Shown here in pieces: positions 18,922 to 29,252 of a DNA stretch of 35,119 nt (the first letter of the stretch is position 1; each line of letters starts with the position of its first letter). Position numbers and translations under genes: made by a program. The DNA is from Nitrospirota bacterium (GTDB taxonomy: Bacteria; Nitrospirota; Thermodesulfovibrionia; Thermodesulfovibrionales; JdFR-85). Under the pieces are notes generated by a model that saw nothing but the letters and a program-made list of their open reading frames with translations, made no database searches and was not told the origin of the DNA. The stretch lies in NCBI GenBank assembly GCA_013152485.1, contig JAADGG010000004.1:1-35119 (forward strand), written 5' to 3'.

Positions 18922-20310
18922 TCAATCGGGCAGATATTGGTGCAACACCTTCTGCGCCCTGTCCTCGTCGATGGGCTTGTCCCTCAACTCGGCCCTCTGG
19001 GATATGAGTCTGAGGGTCGTCTCGAGATAAACCCTGAACTTGTGAGCCTTCTCGAACACCTTGTGGGCCCCGTGTGAGTCGAGCATGTCCGGCCCCAAGG
19101 ACATGAACTCGCTGAAGAACCTCTGAAACTCCTCGTAGTCGTCATATCTGAGGAGCCTGAAGCTCAGACTCTCGAAGTAGAGCATATAGTCCTTCAAGGA
19201 TTCAAATACCTTCTTACTCTTCCCGCTGTCTCCCATGCTGCCTTCGAACACTTCGAAAAACCTGCAGAGTATATAGACGTCATCCCTCAGCCTGAGGGAC
19301 TGCTCAACCCTTGTTTCAAAGCTCGGAAATATCTCCGGCCCCATGATGTCGGGAGAAAAGTGCTGGGCAAGCTGAACAATGCACTGTTCCGTCAGGTTCC
19401 GGAATATCCCGTGACAGTTCTCCATCCTCCCCCTGACCTGAGCCGAAGAGGTCCTGAGCAACACGTCTCTCAACTCCTGCACATAGACCCTTTTCGACTC
19501 CATGGAGAACTGAAAGGCTATCGACTGCAGGACATCCCTCAGCTCCTTGTCGTCCATATCCTTCATCATGTCGTCGAGATAACTCACGAAGCTCCTTATC
19601 TCGGACCTGAGAAGCACGAGTATCAGGTATGCACAGTTGAGGGAAACCGTGCGGTCCGAGGAGAGGTCGATGTGACCCAGGTAGCGGAGGAACCTGAAGA
19701 GATATATGAAGACACCGGAGATCTCCCTCTTGTAGCTGCTGTCGCGGAGGGATTTCACGACCTCCTTTATACGGGCGTTGTCGATACTGTCGAACTCATG
19801 GTCAACCCCCTTCTTGAAGGGGTCGAAGATGCGGTTCTCCCTGATCTCCCTGCCCAGTATGTCGCCGAAGTTCTTGTATCCCGTGTATGATACGGCACTG
19901 CCTTTCAACAGGTCGTTTATGATGACTTTCAGGTTTATGAAAGAGTCATACAGGAGAAAGAGTGATTTCTCCGGCGTATCCTGCCTGTAGAGGCTCTCCC
20001 GCAAGAGGTCCCTCTTGCGGTCCGAGAGGAATTTCTGTTCGGCGAACTTCTGAAACCAGAATGCGTTCTTCTTGCTTTCCGGAATTATGAGCTCGAGTAT
20101 GCCGAGGACCCGCAAGATAACGTCCCTCACAGACGAAAGCTCCGGGAAGAAGTTACGCACACCGTAGCTCTGCTCACTGATTGGAAGGTTCTCCGGGTTG
20201 AACGCCCTGTCCAGGGCACGCAGCAGGAGGTTGATCTCCGAGAAAAAACCCTTTTTCTTCTCTCTCACCTCCGAGAACCAGTCAGGTGACTTAATCTCTT
20301 CTATCATCAC
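18922..20310 (-). CDS. hypothetical protein, 462 aa, helix-rich
   Basis: Long ORF inside the lpdA-eno gene run; leucine/charged helical composition; no motif recognised. Confidence 0.8.
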   Translation of the reverse strand: MMIEEIKSPDWFSEVREKKKGFFSEINLLLRALDRAFNPENLPISEQSYGVRNFFPELSSVRDVILRVLGILELIIPESKKNAFWFQKFAEQKFLSDRKRDLLRESLYRQDTPEKSLFLLYDSFINLKVIINDLLKGSAVSYTGYKNFGDILGREIRENRIFDPFKKGVDHEFDSIDNARIKEVVKSLRDSSYKREISGVFIYLFRFLRYLGHIDLSSDRTVSLNCAYLILVLLRSEIRSFVSYLDDMMKDMDDKELRDVLQSIAFQFSMESKRVYVQELRDVLLRTSSAQVRGRMENCHGIFRNLTEQCIVQLAQHFSPDIMGPEIFPSFETRVEQSLRLRDDVYILCRFFEVFEGSMGDSGKSKKVFESLKDYMLYFESLSFRLLRYDDYEEFQRFFSEFMSLGPDMLDSHGAHKVFEKAHKFRVYLETTLRLISQRAELRDKPIDEDRAQKVLHQYLPD

Positions 20311-20318
20311 CCTCCACC

Positions 20319-21710
20319 CTATTTTTTAGGCTTCGGGACGTGAATGGCTTCCCCGTGGACATCTTCAGCAGCCTCCATAAGCCCCTCTGACAGGGTAGGA
20401 TGGGCGTGAATGGTATCAGCTATGTCTCTGACCTTCAGTCCGGCCTTTATGGCGACTGCTGCTTCATGGACAAGGTCAGAGGCGTTCGGTCCTATGATGT
20501 GGACTCCGAGCAGCCTGTCTGTATCCTTCTCTGCGACAACCTTTACAAAACCCGCAATCTCGCCCATTGCATGGGCCTTGCCGAGCGCCCTGAACTGAAA
20601 GTGTCCCGTAACGTAGTTGATACCCTTGTCGGAGGCCTGATTCTCCCGGAGTCCCACGGAGGCGATCTCGGGTGATGTAAATATGGCCGCCGGCACGACC
20701 GAGTAGTCGATCTTCTTCTCTATTCCGCAGGCATTGTATGCCGCAACGATCCCTTCCTTGGACGCGACATGGGCGAGGAGTATTCCTCCGGTGACGTCAC
20801 CTATGGCATATATGCCGTCGATGTTCGTCTCCATCTTCTCGTTCACCTCTATTTCACCCCGGCTTCCCTTCTTTACTCCTATCGCCTCAAGCCCTATGTT
20901 CTCCGTATTCAGCGACCTGCCGATCGAGACGAGCAGTTTTTCGGCTACAAGCTCCTTGCCTCCGGCGAGGCCCACATGTATACCGTCATGCTGTCCCTCG
21001 ACCCTCTCGACCTTGACGCCGGTCATGAGCTTTATCTTTTTCTTCTTCAGTTCCTTCTCGAGCAGTTTCGATATCTCGGGGTCTTCCGTGGAAATCGCCC
21101 CCGGCATCATCTCGACCATGGTGACGTCGGTACCGAGTTCCCTGAATATGCAGGCGAACTCACACCCTATGACGCCGGCGCCAACGATGATCAGGCTCTT
21201 CGGGATGGCCTTTATGTTCAGTGCATCGTCACTCGATAGTATGTGCTCTCCGTCGAACGGGAATATGGGTATCTGGGCGGGTTTCGAGCCAGTGGCTATT
21301 ATGATCTTGTCCGTCTCGACGATCTCGACGGAGCCGTCCTTCTTCTCCACCTCCACCTTCTCGGGAGAGAGGAGCATGCCCTTGCCTTCTATGAGGTTCA
21401 CACCCCAGCTCTTGAAGAGCGACCGTATGCCCTTGACCTGTGTTGAGACGACCTTGTCCTTCCTCTCCATTATCCTTGAGAGGTTGGGGACGATCGTTCC
21501 CGACACGTCCACGCCGTACTCTCCGAGCTTTTTAGCCTTGTGTATTGCCTCAGCGGATGCAACGAGGGCCTTCGTGGGGATGCACCCCCTGTTCAGGCAC
21601 GTCCCGCCGACCTCCGTATCCTCCACGACCGTAACCTCTGCCCCGAGCTGGGCGGCCTTCAAGGCTGCAACATAGCCGCCGGGACCTGCACCAAGGACCA
21701 GAAGCCTCAT
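20319..21710 (-). CDS. lpdA: dihydrolipoyl dehydrogenase
   Basis: GGTCLNRGCIPTKAL redox centre, GAGVIGCEFA, HAHPTLSEGLMEAAE. Confidence 0.97.
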   Translation of the reverse strand: MRLLVLGAGPGGYVAALKAAQLGAEVTVVEDTEVGGTCLNRGCIPTKALVASAEAIHKAKKLGEYGVDVSGTIVPNLSRIMERKDKVVSTQVKGIRSLFKSWGVNLIEGKGMLLSPEKVEVEKKDGSVEIVETDKIIIATGSKPAQIPIFPFDGEHILSSDDALNIKAIPKSLIIVGAGVIGCEFACIFRELGTDVTMVEMMPGAISTEDPEISKLLEKELKKKKIKLMTGVKVERVEGQHDGIHVGLAGGKELVAEKLLVSIGRSLNTENIGLEAIGVKKGSRGEIEVNEKMETNIDGIYAIGDVTGGILLAHVASKEGIVAAYNACGIEKKIDYSVVPAAIFTSPEIASVGLRENQASDKGINYVTGHFQFRALGKAHAMGEIAGFVKVVAEKDTDRLLGVHIIGPNASDLVHEAAVAIKAGLKVRDIADTIHAHPTLSEGLMEAAEDVHGEAIHVPKPKK

Positions 21711-22096
21711 TTCGCCTCCTCTTCGATGTATCTCTCATAGTCAGCACTGTCAAGGAGGTCGTCAAGCTCGGAGGGATCCGACAGCTCGACCACAGCGATC
21801 CAACCTTTGCCATACGGGTCTTCGTTGATTATCTCGGGTGATTCCTCAAGGTCCTCGTTAACCTCTATTATCGTTCCGGATACGGGGGCTATCACCGAAG
21901 AGGTCGCCTTGGTGGACTCGATCTCGGAGAACTCGGAATCCTTTGCTATATCGGCATCCACCTCTGGCAGGTCAATGTATACGATATCTCCAAGTGAATC
22001 CTGTGCGTAGTCCGTTATACCGACGGTCACCTTCTTGCCAGAAACCCTGACCCACGTATGTTCCTTGTGGTACTTGAGATCGTCCGGAAAGTTCAT
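21707..22096 (-). CDS. gcvH: glycine cleavage system H protein
   Basis: HTWVRVSGKKVTVGITDYAQDSLGDIVYIDLPEVD with lipoyl-lysine motif ESTKATS. Confidence 0.97.
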   Translation of the reverse strand: MNFPDDLKYHKEHTWVRVSGKKVTVGITDYAQDSLGDIVYIDLPEVDADIAKDSEFSEIESTKATSSVIAPVSGTIIEVNEDLEESPEIINEDPYGKGWIAVVELSDPSELDDLLDSADYERYIEEEAK

Positions 22097-22152
22097 TTAC
22101 TGCCTCCTTCAAGTTTATTCTTTAACCTGTAAGACAGGCTGAGCGATTGTTT

Positions 22153-22182
22153 TTCATAGCATAGGTTTTTACCCTTTGTCAA
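22153..22182 (-). promoter_or_regulatory. putative promoter TTGACA-N18-TATGAA upstream of gcvH
   Basis: Minus strand TTGACA (22177-22182) and extended -10 TGCTATGAA. Confidence 0.55.
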
Positions 22183-22285
22183 CTGCAGGCCGATGTCGGT
22201 CCCGTCTCCGTCTGCCATTTATCGTCCAGCAGGGCGTTAATCTTGAATTCGTGTTCCGGTTACAGCCGGTGCCGGGGTGGTCTGC

Positions 22286-25200
22286 TCACTGTTCCTGAAG
22301 TCTGCCGACATCGACAAAGCCGGAAGCCAGGCGGTTCACCACGGCGAGCAGGCTGAGCCGGTTCAGCCTGACACGTTCATCACTGTCCATCACGAGCACA
22401 TTGTCGAAGAAGTCGTTTATCGCATCCCTCAGACCGCCTATGGACAGCAGGGCACCGAGGTAGTCGAACCGTTCGGTCGCCTCCCTGACTTCCCGGGCCG
22501 TCTTGCCCGCTTTTTCAAAGAGGATCCTTTCTGCATCGTGCCTGAAGAGGCTTTCGTCGACCTCGGATGGAAGGGTTTCATCACGGCCCTTCAGTATATT
22601 GAAGACCCTCTTGAGTGCGATCAGTGTCTCGTTATACCCAGGCTCCCGCTTGAACGACTCCACGGCGTCCATTATCTCCTTCACCCTCGAAAGGGGAATC
22701 GCTCTCGCCCTCTCTATCACAGCCTGTACCGTATCATGTGCATATCCCTCGGAGGCAAACAGGGGCTCAAGCCTGTGGATGAGGAACCCGAGGACCTCCT
22801 CCTTGACGGCTTCCGTATCAGGGATGTCCGGGAGCCCCTCGATCGCAGTCTGCACGAGATCTTCGAGACCCAGGGGGAATCCCCTGTTTATGAGGACGGA
22901 TATGATACCGAGGGCCTGCCTCCTGAGGGCGAACGGGTCTTCAGAACCGCTCGGCTTGAAGCCTATGGAAAAGAACGCAACCACGTTGTCTATGCGGTCT
23001 GCGATGCTCAGCACAGCACCCGTATCAGTGGACGGCAGCTCTCCGGCAGCATGAGAGGGCAGATACTGTTCATAGATCGCCTCCGCAACTTCGGGGTCTT
23101 CACCCCAGTGAAGGGCGTAGTACTTCCCCATCAGGCCCTGCAGCTCCGGGAACTCCCGCACCACACCGGTTACAAGGTCCGACTTCGAGAGCAGGGCGGC
23201 CCTCTCTATCCTCTCCGATGCATGAGGCACGAGCTCCGCGAGCCTGCCGGCCACCCCGCGGACCCTCTGCACCTTGTCATATAGGCTGCCGAGCCTTTCC
23301 TGGAAGGTGACTCTCTTGAGGTCTTCCAGCCTGTCGCCGAGCGGCCTCTTCAGGTCGTCGTCATAATAAAACCTCGCATCCTCGAACCTCGCCCTTATGA
23401 CCTTCTCTGCCCCGCTCCTGACGGCCTCCTCGTTTTCACGTCCCGTGTTGCCTATGACCACAAACCTGTCGAGCAGAGCCCCGCTTTCGTGTTCGAGGGC
23501 GAAGTACTTCTGATGATCCCTCATGACCGTGACCAGGAGTTCCTTGGGAAGCCTCAGGTACTCCTCCGGGAAACGGCACAGGACGGCGGTGGGATACTCT
23601 ACAAGAAAGGTCACGGTCTCGAGCAGCGCCTCATCCTCAACCACGCTGCCTCCGGCCTCCGTTGAGAGTTTCACCAGCGCCTCCCTTATCTCCGACTTCC
23701 GCTTCTCATGGTCGGCGATCACGAAATTGTCTTCGAGCACTCTCAGGTATTCTCCGGCACTGCGAAGATCAAGCGGCCCCGGACTCAGGAACCTGTGACC
23801 GAACGTCCGTCTGCCGCTCTTCAGCCCGTCCATCTCGAACGGAACGACCTCACCGTCCATGACGGCAAGCAGCCAGTGCACGGGCCTCACGAACCTGAAA
23901 CTGCCCACACCCCATCTCATCGACTTCGGAAAGCGCAGAGACACGGCGATATCCTTGAGTATGCCCGGCAGGAGATCCCTCACGGGCCTTCCCTCTCTCT
24001 CTATTATTGCAACCGCATACTCTCCCTTACCCTTCTTCTCAACCCTCAGGCTCTCGACGTCGACCCCCTGGGATCTTGCAAACCCGACAGCTGCCTTCGT
24101 GGGGGCTCCGTTTTCGTCAAACGCGACATTCCTTGGCGGACCGAAGACGACCTCTCTCACGCTCGACTGCCTCTCCGGCAGCCCCTTGACCGTCAGACAC
24201 AGCCTCCTTGGCGTAGCGTAAGCATGTATCTCGCTGAACTCCACGGAGAGTCCCCTCAGCATCTCCTCGCAGAGATTCTCCATCTGCTTGATCGCTCCGG
24301 GCAAAAACCGCGCTGGCACCTCCTCAACCCCTATCTCAAAGACGAGGGAACGATCGTTCAGGGCCGCAGGCTGCTCTTCGGCGGCGGGCGATTCCTCCGA
24401 CTCCGTTTCAACATCCCAGCCCCCAACCCTCAGCTTCCGGAGGGGAAAGCCCATCTCCTCGCGCTGCCGAAGATACGACTCAGCAGCGAGTTTTGCCAGG
24501 CCCCTGACCCGCGCCATGTACCCGGTCCTCTCCGTCACCGAGAAAGCCCCCCTTGCATCGAGCAGATTGAAGACATGGGAGCATTTCAGGCAGAACTCGT
24601 ATGCCGGAAGCACGAGACCGAAGCCTGTCAGCCTCTTCGCCTCCCTCTCGAAATCATCAAACAGCCTCCTGAGGAGATCCGTATCCGCATAGTCGAAGTT
24701 GAACCTGGAAAACTCCACCTCCTCACTGTGATGAAGCTCTCCGTATCTTATGCCGTCAGCCCACTGGATGTCGAAAACGCTCTCGACCCCCTGGAGGTAC
24801 ATCGCGATCCTCTCGAGCCCGTAGGTTATCTCTACGGAGACTGGGTGGAGGTCGATGCCGCCCACCTGCTGAAAGTACGTAAACTGTGTGATCTCCATCC
24901 CGTCAAGCCACACCTCCCAGCCGAGCCCCCACGCCCCGAGGGTGGGCGATTCCCAGTCGTCCTCCACGAACCTTATGTCGTGTCCGGCGGGATCGAGCCC
25001 GAGTGTCCTGAGGCTCTCGAGGTAGAGATCCTGGCTGTCAGCCGGTGAGGGCTTGATTATGACCTGATACTGGTAGTAGTGTTGAAGCCTGTTGGGGTTC
25101 TCGCCGTAACGGCCGTCCGTGGGTCTGCGCGAGGGCTCAACGTAGGCGGCCCTCCAGGGTTCCGGCCCCAGCACCCGCAGAAAGGTTGCGGGATGGAAGG

Positions 25201-25297
25201 TCCCGGCTCCCACCTCCATGTCGTAAGGCTGAAGCAGGAGGCAGCCCTTCTCGGCCCAGTACCTGTTCAGATTCATTATTATTTCCTGAAAATACAT
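22286..25297 (-). CDS. glyQS: glycyl-tRNA synthetase, fused alpha and beta subunits (GlyQS)
   Basis: One reading frame: alpha part [48 protein letters not shown], then beta part [20 protein letters not shown]...[16 protein letters not shown] opens to 25333; start placed at conserved alpha-subunit Met. Confidence 0.95.
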   Translation of the reverse strand: MYFQEIIMNLNRYWAEKGCLLLQPYDMEVGAGTFHPATFLRVLGPEPWRAAYVEPSRRPTDGRYGENPNRLQHYYQYQVIIKPSPADSQDLYLESLRTLGLDPAGHDIRFVEDDWESPTLGAWGLGWEVWLDGMEITQFTYFQQVGGIDLHPVSVEITYGLERIAMYLQGVESVFDIQWADGIRYGELHHSEEVEFSRFNFDYADTDLLRRLFDDFEREAKRLTGFGLVLPAYEFCLKCSHVFNLLDARGAFSVTERTGYMARVRGLAKLAAESYLRQREEMGFPLRKLRVGGWDVETESEESPAAEEQPAALNDRSLVFEIGVEEVPARFLPGAIKQMENLCEEMLRGLSVEFSEIHAYATPRRLCLTVKGLPERQSSVREVVFGPPRNVAFDENGAPTKAAVGFARSQGVDVESLRVEKKGKGEYAVAIIEREGRPVRDLLPGILKDIAVSLRFPKSMRWGVGSFRFVRPVHWLLAVMDGEVVPFEMDGLKSGRRTFGHRFLSPGPLDLRSAGEYLRVLEDNFVIADHEKRKSEIREALVKLSTEAGGSVVEDEALLETVTFLVEYPTAVLCRFPEEYLRLPKELLVTVMRDHQKYFALEHESGALLDRFVVIGNTGRENEEAVRSGAEKVIRARFEDARFYYDDDLKRPLGDRLEDLKRVTFQERLGSLYDKVQRVRGVAGRLAELVPHASERIERAALLSKSDLVTGVVREFPELQGLMGKYYALHWGEDPEVAEAIYEQYLPSHAAGELPSTDTGAVLSIADRIDNVVAFFSIGFKPSGSEDPFALRRQALGIISVLINRGFPLGLEDLVQTAIEGLPDIPDTEAVKEEVLGFLIHRLEPLFASEGYAHDTVQAVIERARAIPLSRVKEIMDAVESFKREPGYNETLIALKRVFNILKGRDETLPSEVDESLFRHDAERILFEKAGKTAREVREATERFDYLGALLSIGGLRDAINDFFDNVLVMDSDERVRLNRLSLLAVVNRLASGFVDVGRLQEQ

Positions 25298-25513
25298 GCG
25301 GTCACCAAAAGAATCTAAATATAATTCAAGCACATCCCTTTTGTCAATTTGATGAAACGGCAGTGCGAACCGGCCGGAGACAGCCCGGATCCACGACGCT
25401 CGGGAGTCCCTGTCCCGACCGCACTGCAGCAGGCATCGGTTTGTACTTTTGTCTCAGCCGTTATGTTATGCTATTAGGGAATTCAGCCAAGAAAAAAACA
25501 AACCGGAGGCAAT

Positions 25514-26371
25514 ATGAAAACACTATCAAGCATCTTTTTAGTCCTGCTGGTCCTGGCAGGCTGCTCGAGGTCACCCGTCGACAACAAGACTTCCGCTTCG
25601 GATTACATCGCAAAGGTAGACGGCTCCTACATCATGGAGAAGGACCTGAAGAAACAGTTCAAGGCCCTGCCCGACTTCATGAAGGCGATCTACAACAACA
25701 CGGAAGGCGTCAAGAAGCTCACGGACGAACTCGTCAAGAAAGAGCTCATCTATCTGGAGGCAAAGAAACAGGGGCTCGACAAGTCCCCCGCATACAAGGA
25801 AAAGCTCGAGGAGTTTCAGAAACTGAGCCTGATAAGCATGCTGCTCACAAAAGAGATCGAGGACAAGGTGGGGGTTACCGACGAAGAAGTGAAGAAGTAC
25901 TACGACACCCATCCCGACGAGTTCTCCACGGACCGTGCAAGGGCCAGCCATATACTCGTAAAGACAAAGGAGGAAGCCGACAGTCTGTTGAAGAGGATCA
26001 GGGCGGGAGAGGACTTCGCCGCCATAGCAAAGAAGAACTCCATAGACAAGGGCTCCGCATCCAAAGGCGGAGATCTCGGTTTCTTCGGAAGGGGACAGAT
26101 GGTCCCGGAGTTTGAGAAGGCCGTCTTTTCCATGAAGAAGGGCGCCGTGAGCGACCCCGTGAAGACCCAGTTCGGCTATCACATCATAAAGCTGACGGAC
26201 CTGAAGAAGGGACAGAAGATAGGCTACGACAAGGTGAAAGACGACCTGTCGAAGAGGCTGCTCAGGGAGAAACGGCGTGCGGCCTTCGACAGTTACATCG
26301 AGAAACTGAAGGGCTCCTACTCCGTGGAGATAAAAGACGACAGACTTAAGGACATAAAGCTGGCAGACTGA
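25514..26371 (+). CDS. PpiC/SurA-type parvulin peptidyl-prolyl isomerase, lipoprotein
   Basis: Lipobox LVLAGC; ARASHILVKTKEEAD...GGDLGFFGRGQMVPEFEKAVFSMKKGAVSDPVKTQFGYHIIKL parvulin domain. Confidence 0.94.
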   Translation: MKTLSSIFLVLLVLAGCSRSPVDNKTSASDYIAKVDGSYIMEKDLKKQFKALPDFMKAIYNNTEGVKKLTDELVKKELIYLEAKKQGLDKSPAYKEKLEEFQKLSLISMLLTKEIEDKVGVTDEEVKKYYDTHPDEFSTDRARASHILVKTKEEADSLLKRIRAGEDFAAIAKKNSIDKGSASKGGDLGFFGRGQMVPEFEKAVFSMKKGAVSDPVKTQFGYHIIKLTDLKKGQKIGYDKVKDDLSKRLLREKRRAAFDSYIEKLKGSYSVEIKDDRLKDIKLAD

Positions 26372-26392
26372 AAAAAACGTCTTCAAGAAAAG

Positions 26393-26429
26393 AGCCTCGA
26401 TGACGGCATCCGGCATCGGGGCTTTTTTT
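26393..26429 (+). terminator. intrinsic terminator after PpiC-type gene
   Basis: AGCCTCGATG / CATCGGGGCT stem (one G-T pair) followed by a T7 run. Confidence 0.85.
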
Positions 26430-26483
26430 AAGCATGCATCACCGAGACGGTGAGACGACATATCGACAACTCATGGCATCATC

Positions 26484-27545
26484 ATGGAAGCTCATGGCGG
26501 AAACATATACCGTTTTGCGGAAACGCTGAGAATCCCGGAAAGAAAGGTGGCGGACTTCAGCGCCTCGATCAATCCGTTGGGCGTCTCCAGGAAGGTAAAG
26601 GCTGAACTGAGGAAGCACCTGAAACACCTCGACAACTACCCTGACCCGGACTGCCGGCGCCTCAGGCGGCATCTCTCGAGGCATCTCGGCATCCCCGACA
26701 AAAACATGGTCTGCGGAAACGGAAGCACCGAGCTCATCTATCTCGCTGTGCGGGCGCTAGGCCCCGAGAAGGTACTGCTCCCCTTCCCCACCTTCTCCGA
26801 ATACGAAAGGGCCGTTACCACCTCGGGGAATGCCCCTGGCACGTCGATCAGGTTCTTGTCCCTCAAGGAGGAGGATGACTTCGGCATCGACGCCGACAGC
26901 TTCATCGATGCGATGCAGGGGTGCCACATGGCATTCCTGTGCAACCCGAACAACCCCTCGGCTCAACTGCTCCGCAGGGAGGAGGTCCTGAGGATCGCCT
27001 CGGCAGCAAGGGAGCTGAAGTGCTTTCTGGTCGTAGACGAGGCGTTCATGGATTTCATCCCGGGGGAAAGCGTTTCAACCGAGGCTCCCGGAAACCCCTA
27101 CCTGGTGGTACTCAGGTCGATGACCAAGTTCTACGCCCTGAGCGGCTTACGCCTCGGCTTCGCCATAGCGGCGGACGAGACGGCCGGGAGGCTTCTGATG
27201 CACAAAGAGCCCTGGACGGTCAACAGCCTCGCACAGCGGGCCGGCGTTGTCGCTCTCAAGGACGGGGCATACAGGAAGGCCACACTGGAGTACATCCGCA
27301 AGGAGAAAAACTTCATCGAGAAGGGGCTGAAAGGAACCGGAATCCACTTCTATCCCTCCCCCGTCAACTTCTACCTCCTGAAACACGAGAGGGCTCAAGA
27401 GATCCTGCAGGTCCTGGGCAGGGAGGGAATCCTCGTCAGGGACTGCAGCAACTTCAGGGGGCTCGACGGGAGCTTCTTCCGCATCGCCGTAAAGTCTCAC
27501 AGGGACAATGCATTCCTGATCAGGACACTGAAGAAGATACTCTGA
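26484..27545 (+). CDS. PLP-dependent aminotransferase, CobD-like (threonine-phosphate decarboxylase) / HisC family
   Basis: HGGNIYRFAE and DFSASINPLG typical of CobD; PLP-Lys SMTKFYALSGLRLGF. Confidence 0.85.
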   Translation: MEAHGGNIYRFAETLRIPERKVADFSASINPLGVSRKVKAELRKHLKHLDNYPDPDCRRLRRHLSRHLGIPDKNMVCGNGSTELIYLAVRALGPEKVLLPFPTFSEYERAVTTSGNAPGTSIRFLSLKEEDDFGIDADSFIDAMQGCHMAFLCNPNNPSAQLLRREEVLRIASAARELKCFLVVDEAFMDFIPGESVSTEAPGNPYLVVLRSMTKFYALSGLRLGFAIAADETAGRLLMHKEPWTVNSLAQRAGVVALKDGAYRKATLEYIRKEKNFIEKGLKGTGIHFYPSPVNFYLLKHERAQEILQVLGREGILVRDCSNFRGLDGSFFRIAVKSHRDNAFLIRTLKKIL

Positions 27546-27617
27546 CTCATGTACGCTGCAGGGCGTGAGAACGCCTCACGGCGCTCAACGCTTCTGAAGG
27601 GCGGAACGTTTTTATGG

Positions 27618-27690
27618 CGGTCCCAACGGGAGTCGAACCCGTGTTACCGACGTGAGAGGCCGGCGTCCTGGACCACTAGACGATGGGACC
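27618..27690 (-). tRNA. tRNA-Glu (anticodon CTC), CCA encoded at 27615-27617
   Basis: GGTCCCA/TGGGACC acceptor; CCGGC-CTCTCAC-GTCGG anticodon arm; GGTTCGACTCC T-arm. Confidence 0.95.
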
Positions 27691-27730
27691 ACGCTCGATA
27701 CCGCATACCGTCACTCTTGGATGCTGATGG

Positions 27731-27801
27731 CTGGGGAGAGAGGATTCGAACCCCTACAAGCAGATCCAGAGTCTGCCGTCCTGCCGTTAGACGACTCCCC
27801 A
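27731..27801 (-). tRNA. tRNA-Gln (anticodon CTG), CCA encoded at 27728-27730
   Basis: TGGGGAG/CTCCCCA acceptor; GCAGA-CTCTGGA-TCTGC anticodon arm; GGTTCGAATCC T-arm. Confidence 0.95.
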
Positions 27802-27995
27802 TCCTCAAGAGCTACCGTATTATTCTAAAGATTATGCCCCCGGCTTGTCAACTTGCGCCGGCACCGGAGCGTGAATTGCTGACATCGCTTGATTCCTGTT
27901 AAAATATAAGCCACTTGCGGCATCTTTCCACGAGCCTGTTTCATGAGATTGCTATGCATGTGAAATCGTATAAGGGATAAATATAAGGAGGGGGT

Positions 27996-29213
27996 ATGCC
28001 ACATCAGAAGATTCTTGCCTTTGTTCTCGCAGGCGGTAAGGGAGAGAGACTCTTCCCGTTGACGGCCTTTCGTTCAAAACCTGCAGTGCCGTTCGGGGGA
28101 CGTTACAGGATAGTGGACTTTGTCCTGAGCAACCTCGTAAACTCACAGATATTCTCCATCTATCTGCTGGTTCAGTACAAGTCACAGTCGCTCATCGAGC
28201 ATATCAGGCAGCACTGGGTGATGTCACCCATCGTGAGGGATCACTTCATCGCCGTGGTGCCTCCGCAGATGAGAATGGGACCGGAGTGGTTTCAAGGGAC
28301 TGCGGACGCCATCCTTCAGAACATCAACCTCATCACTCAACAGAACCCGAGGCTGGTCGTGGTGTTCGGAGCCGACCACATCTACAGGATGGACATCCGG
28401 CAGATGATAGACTTTCACCTCGAGAACAACGCCGACGTGACAGTGGCTGCGCGTCCGGTCCCCATAGAGGAGGCGTCGTCGTTCGGGGTTATCCAGACAG
28501 ACGAAGACAACAGGATAATCGGGTTTCAGGAGAAGCCCAAAGAGCCGGCACACATGGTCTCCGACCCCACGAGGGCCTATGTCTCCATGGGGAACTACAT
28601 ATTCAGCAAGGACGTGCTCATAAACGCACTTGTCGAGGCACAGCAGAAAAAGCATCACGACTTCGGCGCACACATACTGCCGGACCTCGTGAAGTCCGGA
28701 AAGCTCTTCGCCTACGACTTCGCAACGAACGTAATTCCAGGCACGAAACCATATGAAGAGACCGGATACTGGAGGGATGTAGGCACCATCAAGGCGCTCT
28801 TCGATGCACACATGGATATGCTCGGAGAAGAACCGCTGTTCGAACTCAACAACCTTCAGTGGCCCATATACCCGTCCGGTCAGAAGGCCCCGGCCTCGAA
28901 AATCCTTAACGCCGAGATAGTCAACAGCATGATCTCCGAGGGGGTGACCATAAAGAATGCAGTAATAAAAAACTCGGTGATACGGACCGGCGTGGTCATC
29001 GAAGAGGATGTGGTCGTCGAGGACTCCATACTGATGGACAACTCCGTTCTGAAGAAGGGATGTCACCTGAAGGGGGTCATCGTCGACAAGCTGAACAGCA
29101 TAAAGGAGGGCTCCCGTATCGGGTTCGCCGCAGAGGATGAGAGGTTCGGCCTCCATGTCGATCCTTCGGGCATAAGGGTTATTCCTCGAAGGGGCTGGAG
29201 GGACGGCCAGTAG
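27996..29213 (+). CDS. glgC: glucose-1-phosphate adenylyltransferase
   Basis: FVLAGGKGERLFPLTAFRSKPAVPFGGRYRIVDFVLSNLVNS...GTADAILQN...FGADHIYRMD. Confidence 0.97.
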   Translation: MPHQKILAFVLAGGKGERLFPLTAFRSKPAVPFGGRYRIVDFVLSNLVNSQIFSIYLLVQYKSQSLIEHIRQHWVMSPIVRDHFIAVVPPQMRMGPEWFQGTADAILQNINLITQQNPRLVVVFGADHIYRMDIRQMIDFHLENNADVTVAARPVPIEEASSFGVIQTDEDNRIIGFQEKPKEPAHMVSDPTRAYVSMGNYIFSKDVLINALVEAQQKKHHDFGAHILPDLVKSGKLFAYDFATNVIPGTKPYEETGYWRDVGTIKALFDAHMDMLGEEPLFELNNLQWPIYPSGQKAPASKILNAEIVNSMISEGVTIKNAVIKNSVIRTGVVIEEDVVVEDSILMDNSVLKKGCHLKGVIVDKLNSIKEGSRIGFAAEDERFGLHVDPSGIRVIPRRGWRDGQ

Positions 29214-29252
29214 GAAGACTCCGCATCCTGCCGCCGGGATCAGAGGAAACAT

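Noticed and set aside
22097-22285. Possible glycine riboswitch before gcvH
   Set aside because: Only a promoter-like element and a tiny CCTGT-AAG-ACAGG hairpin are visible; I could not find the conserved tandem aptamer motifs.
23708-25048. 446-aa plus-strand ORF inside glyQS
   Set aside because: Antisense to a clearly conserved synthetase; explained by GC-rich codon structure. The same applies to 404-1075, 14825-16027, 16002-16838, 20734-21675, 22277-23284, 25571-26461 and 28224-29252.
27549-27902. Plus ORF RSQRESNPCYRRERPASWTTRRWD...WGERIRTPTSRSRVCRP
   Set aside because: Antisense to tRNA-Glu and tRNA-Gln; spurious.
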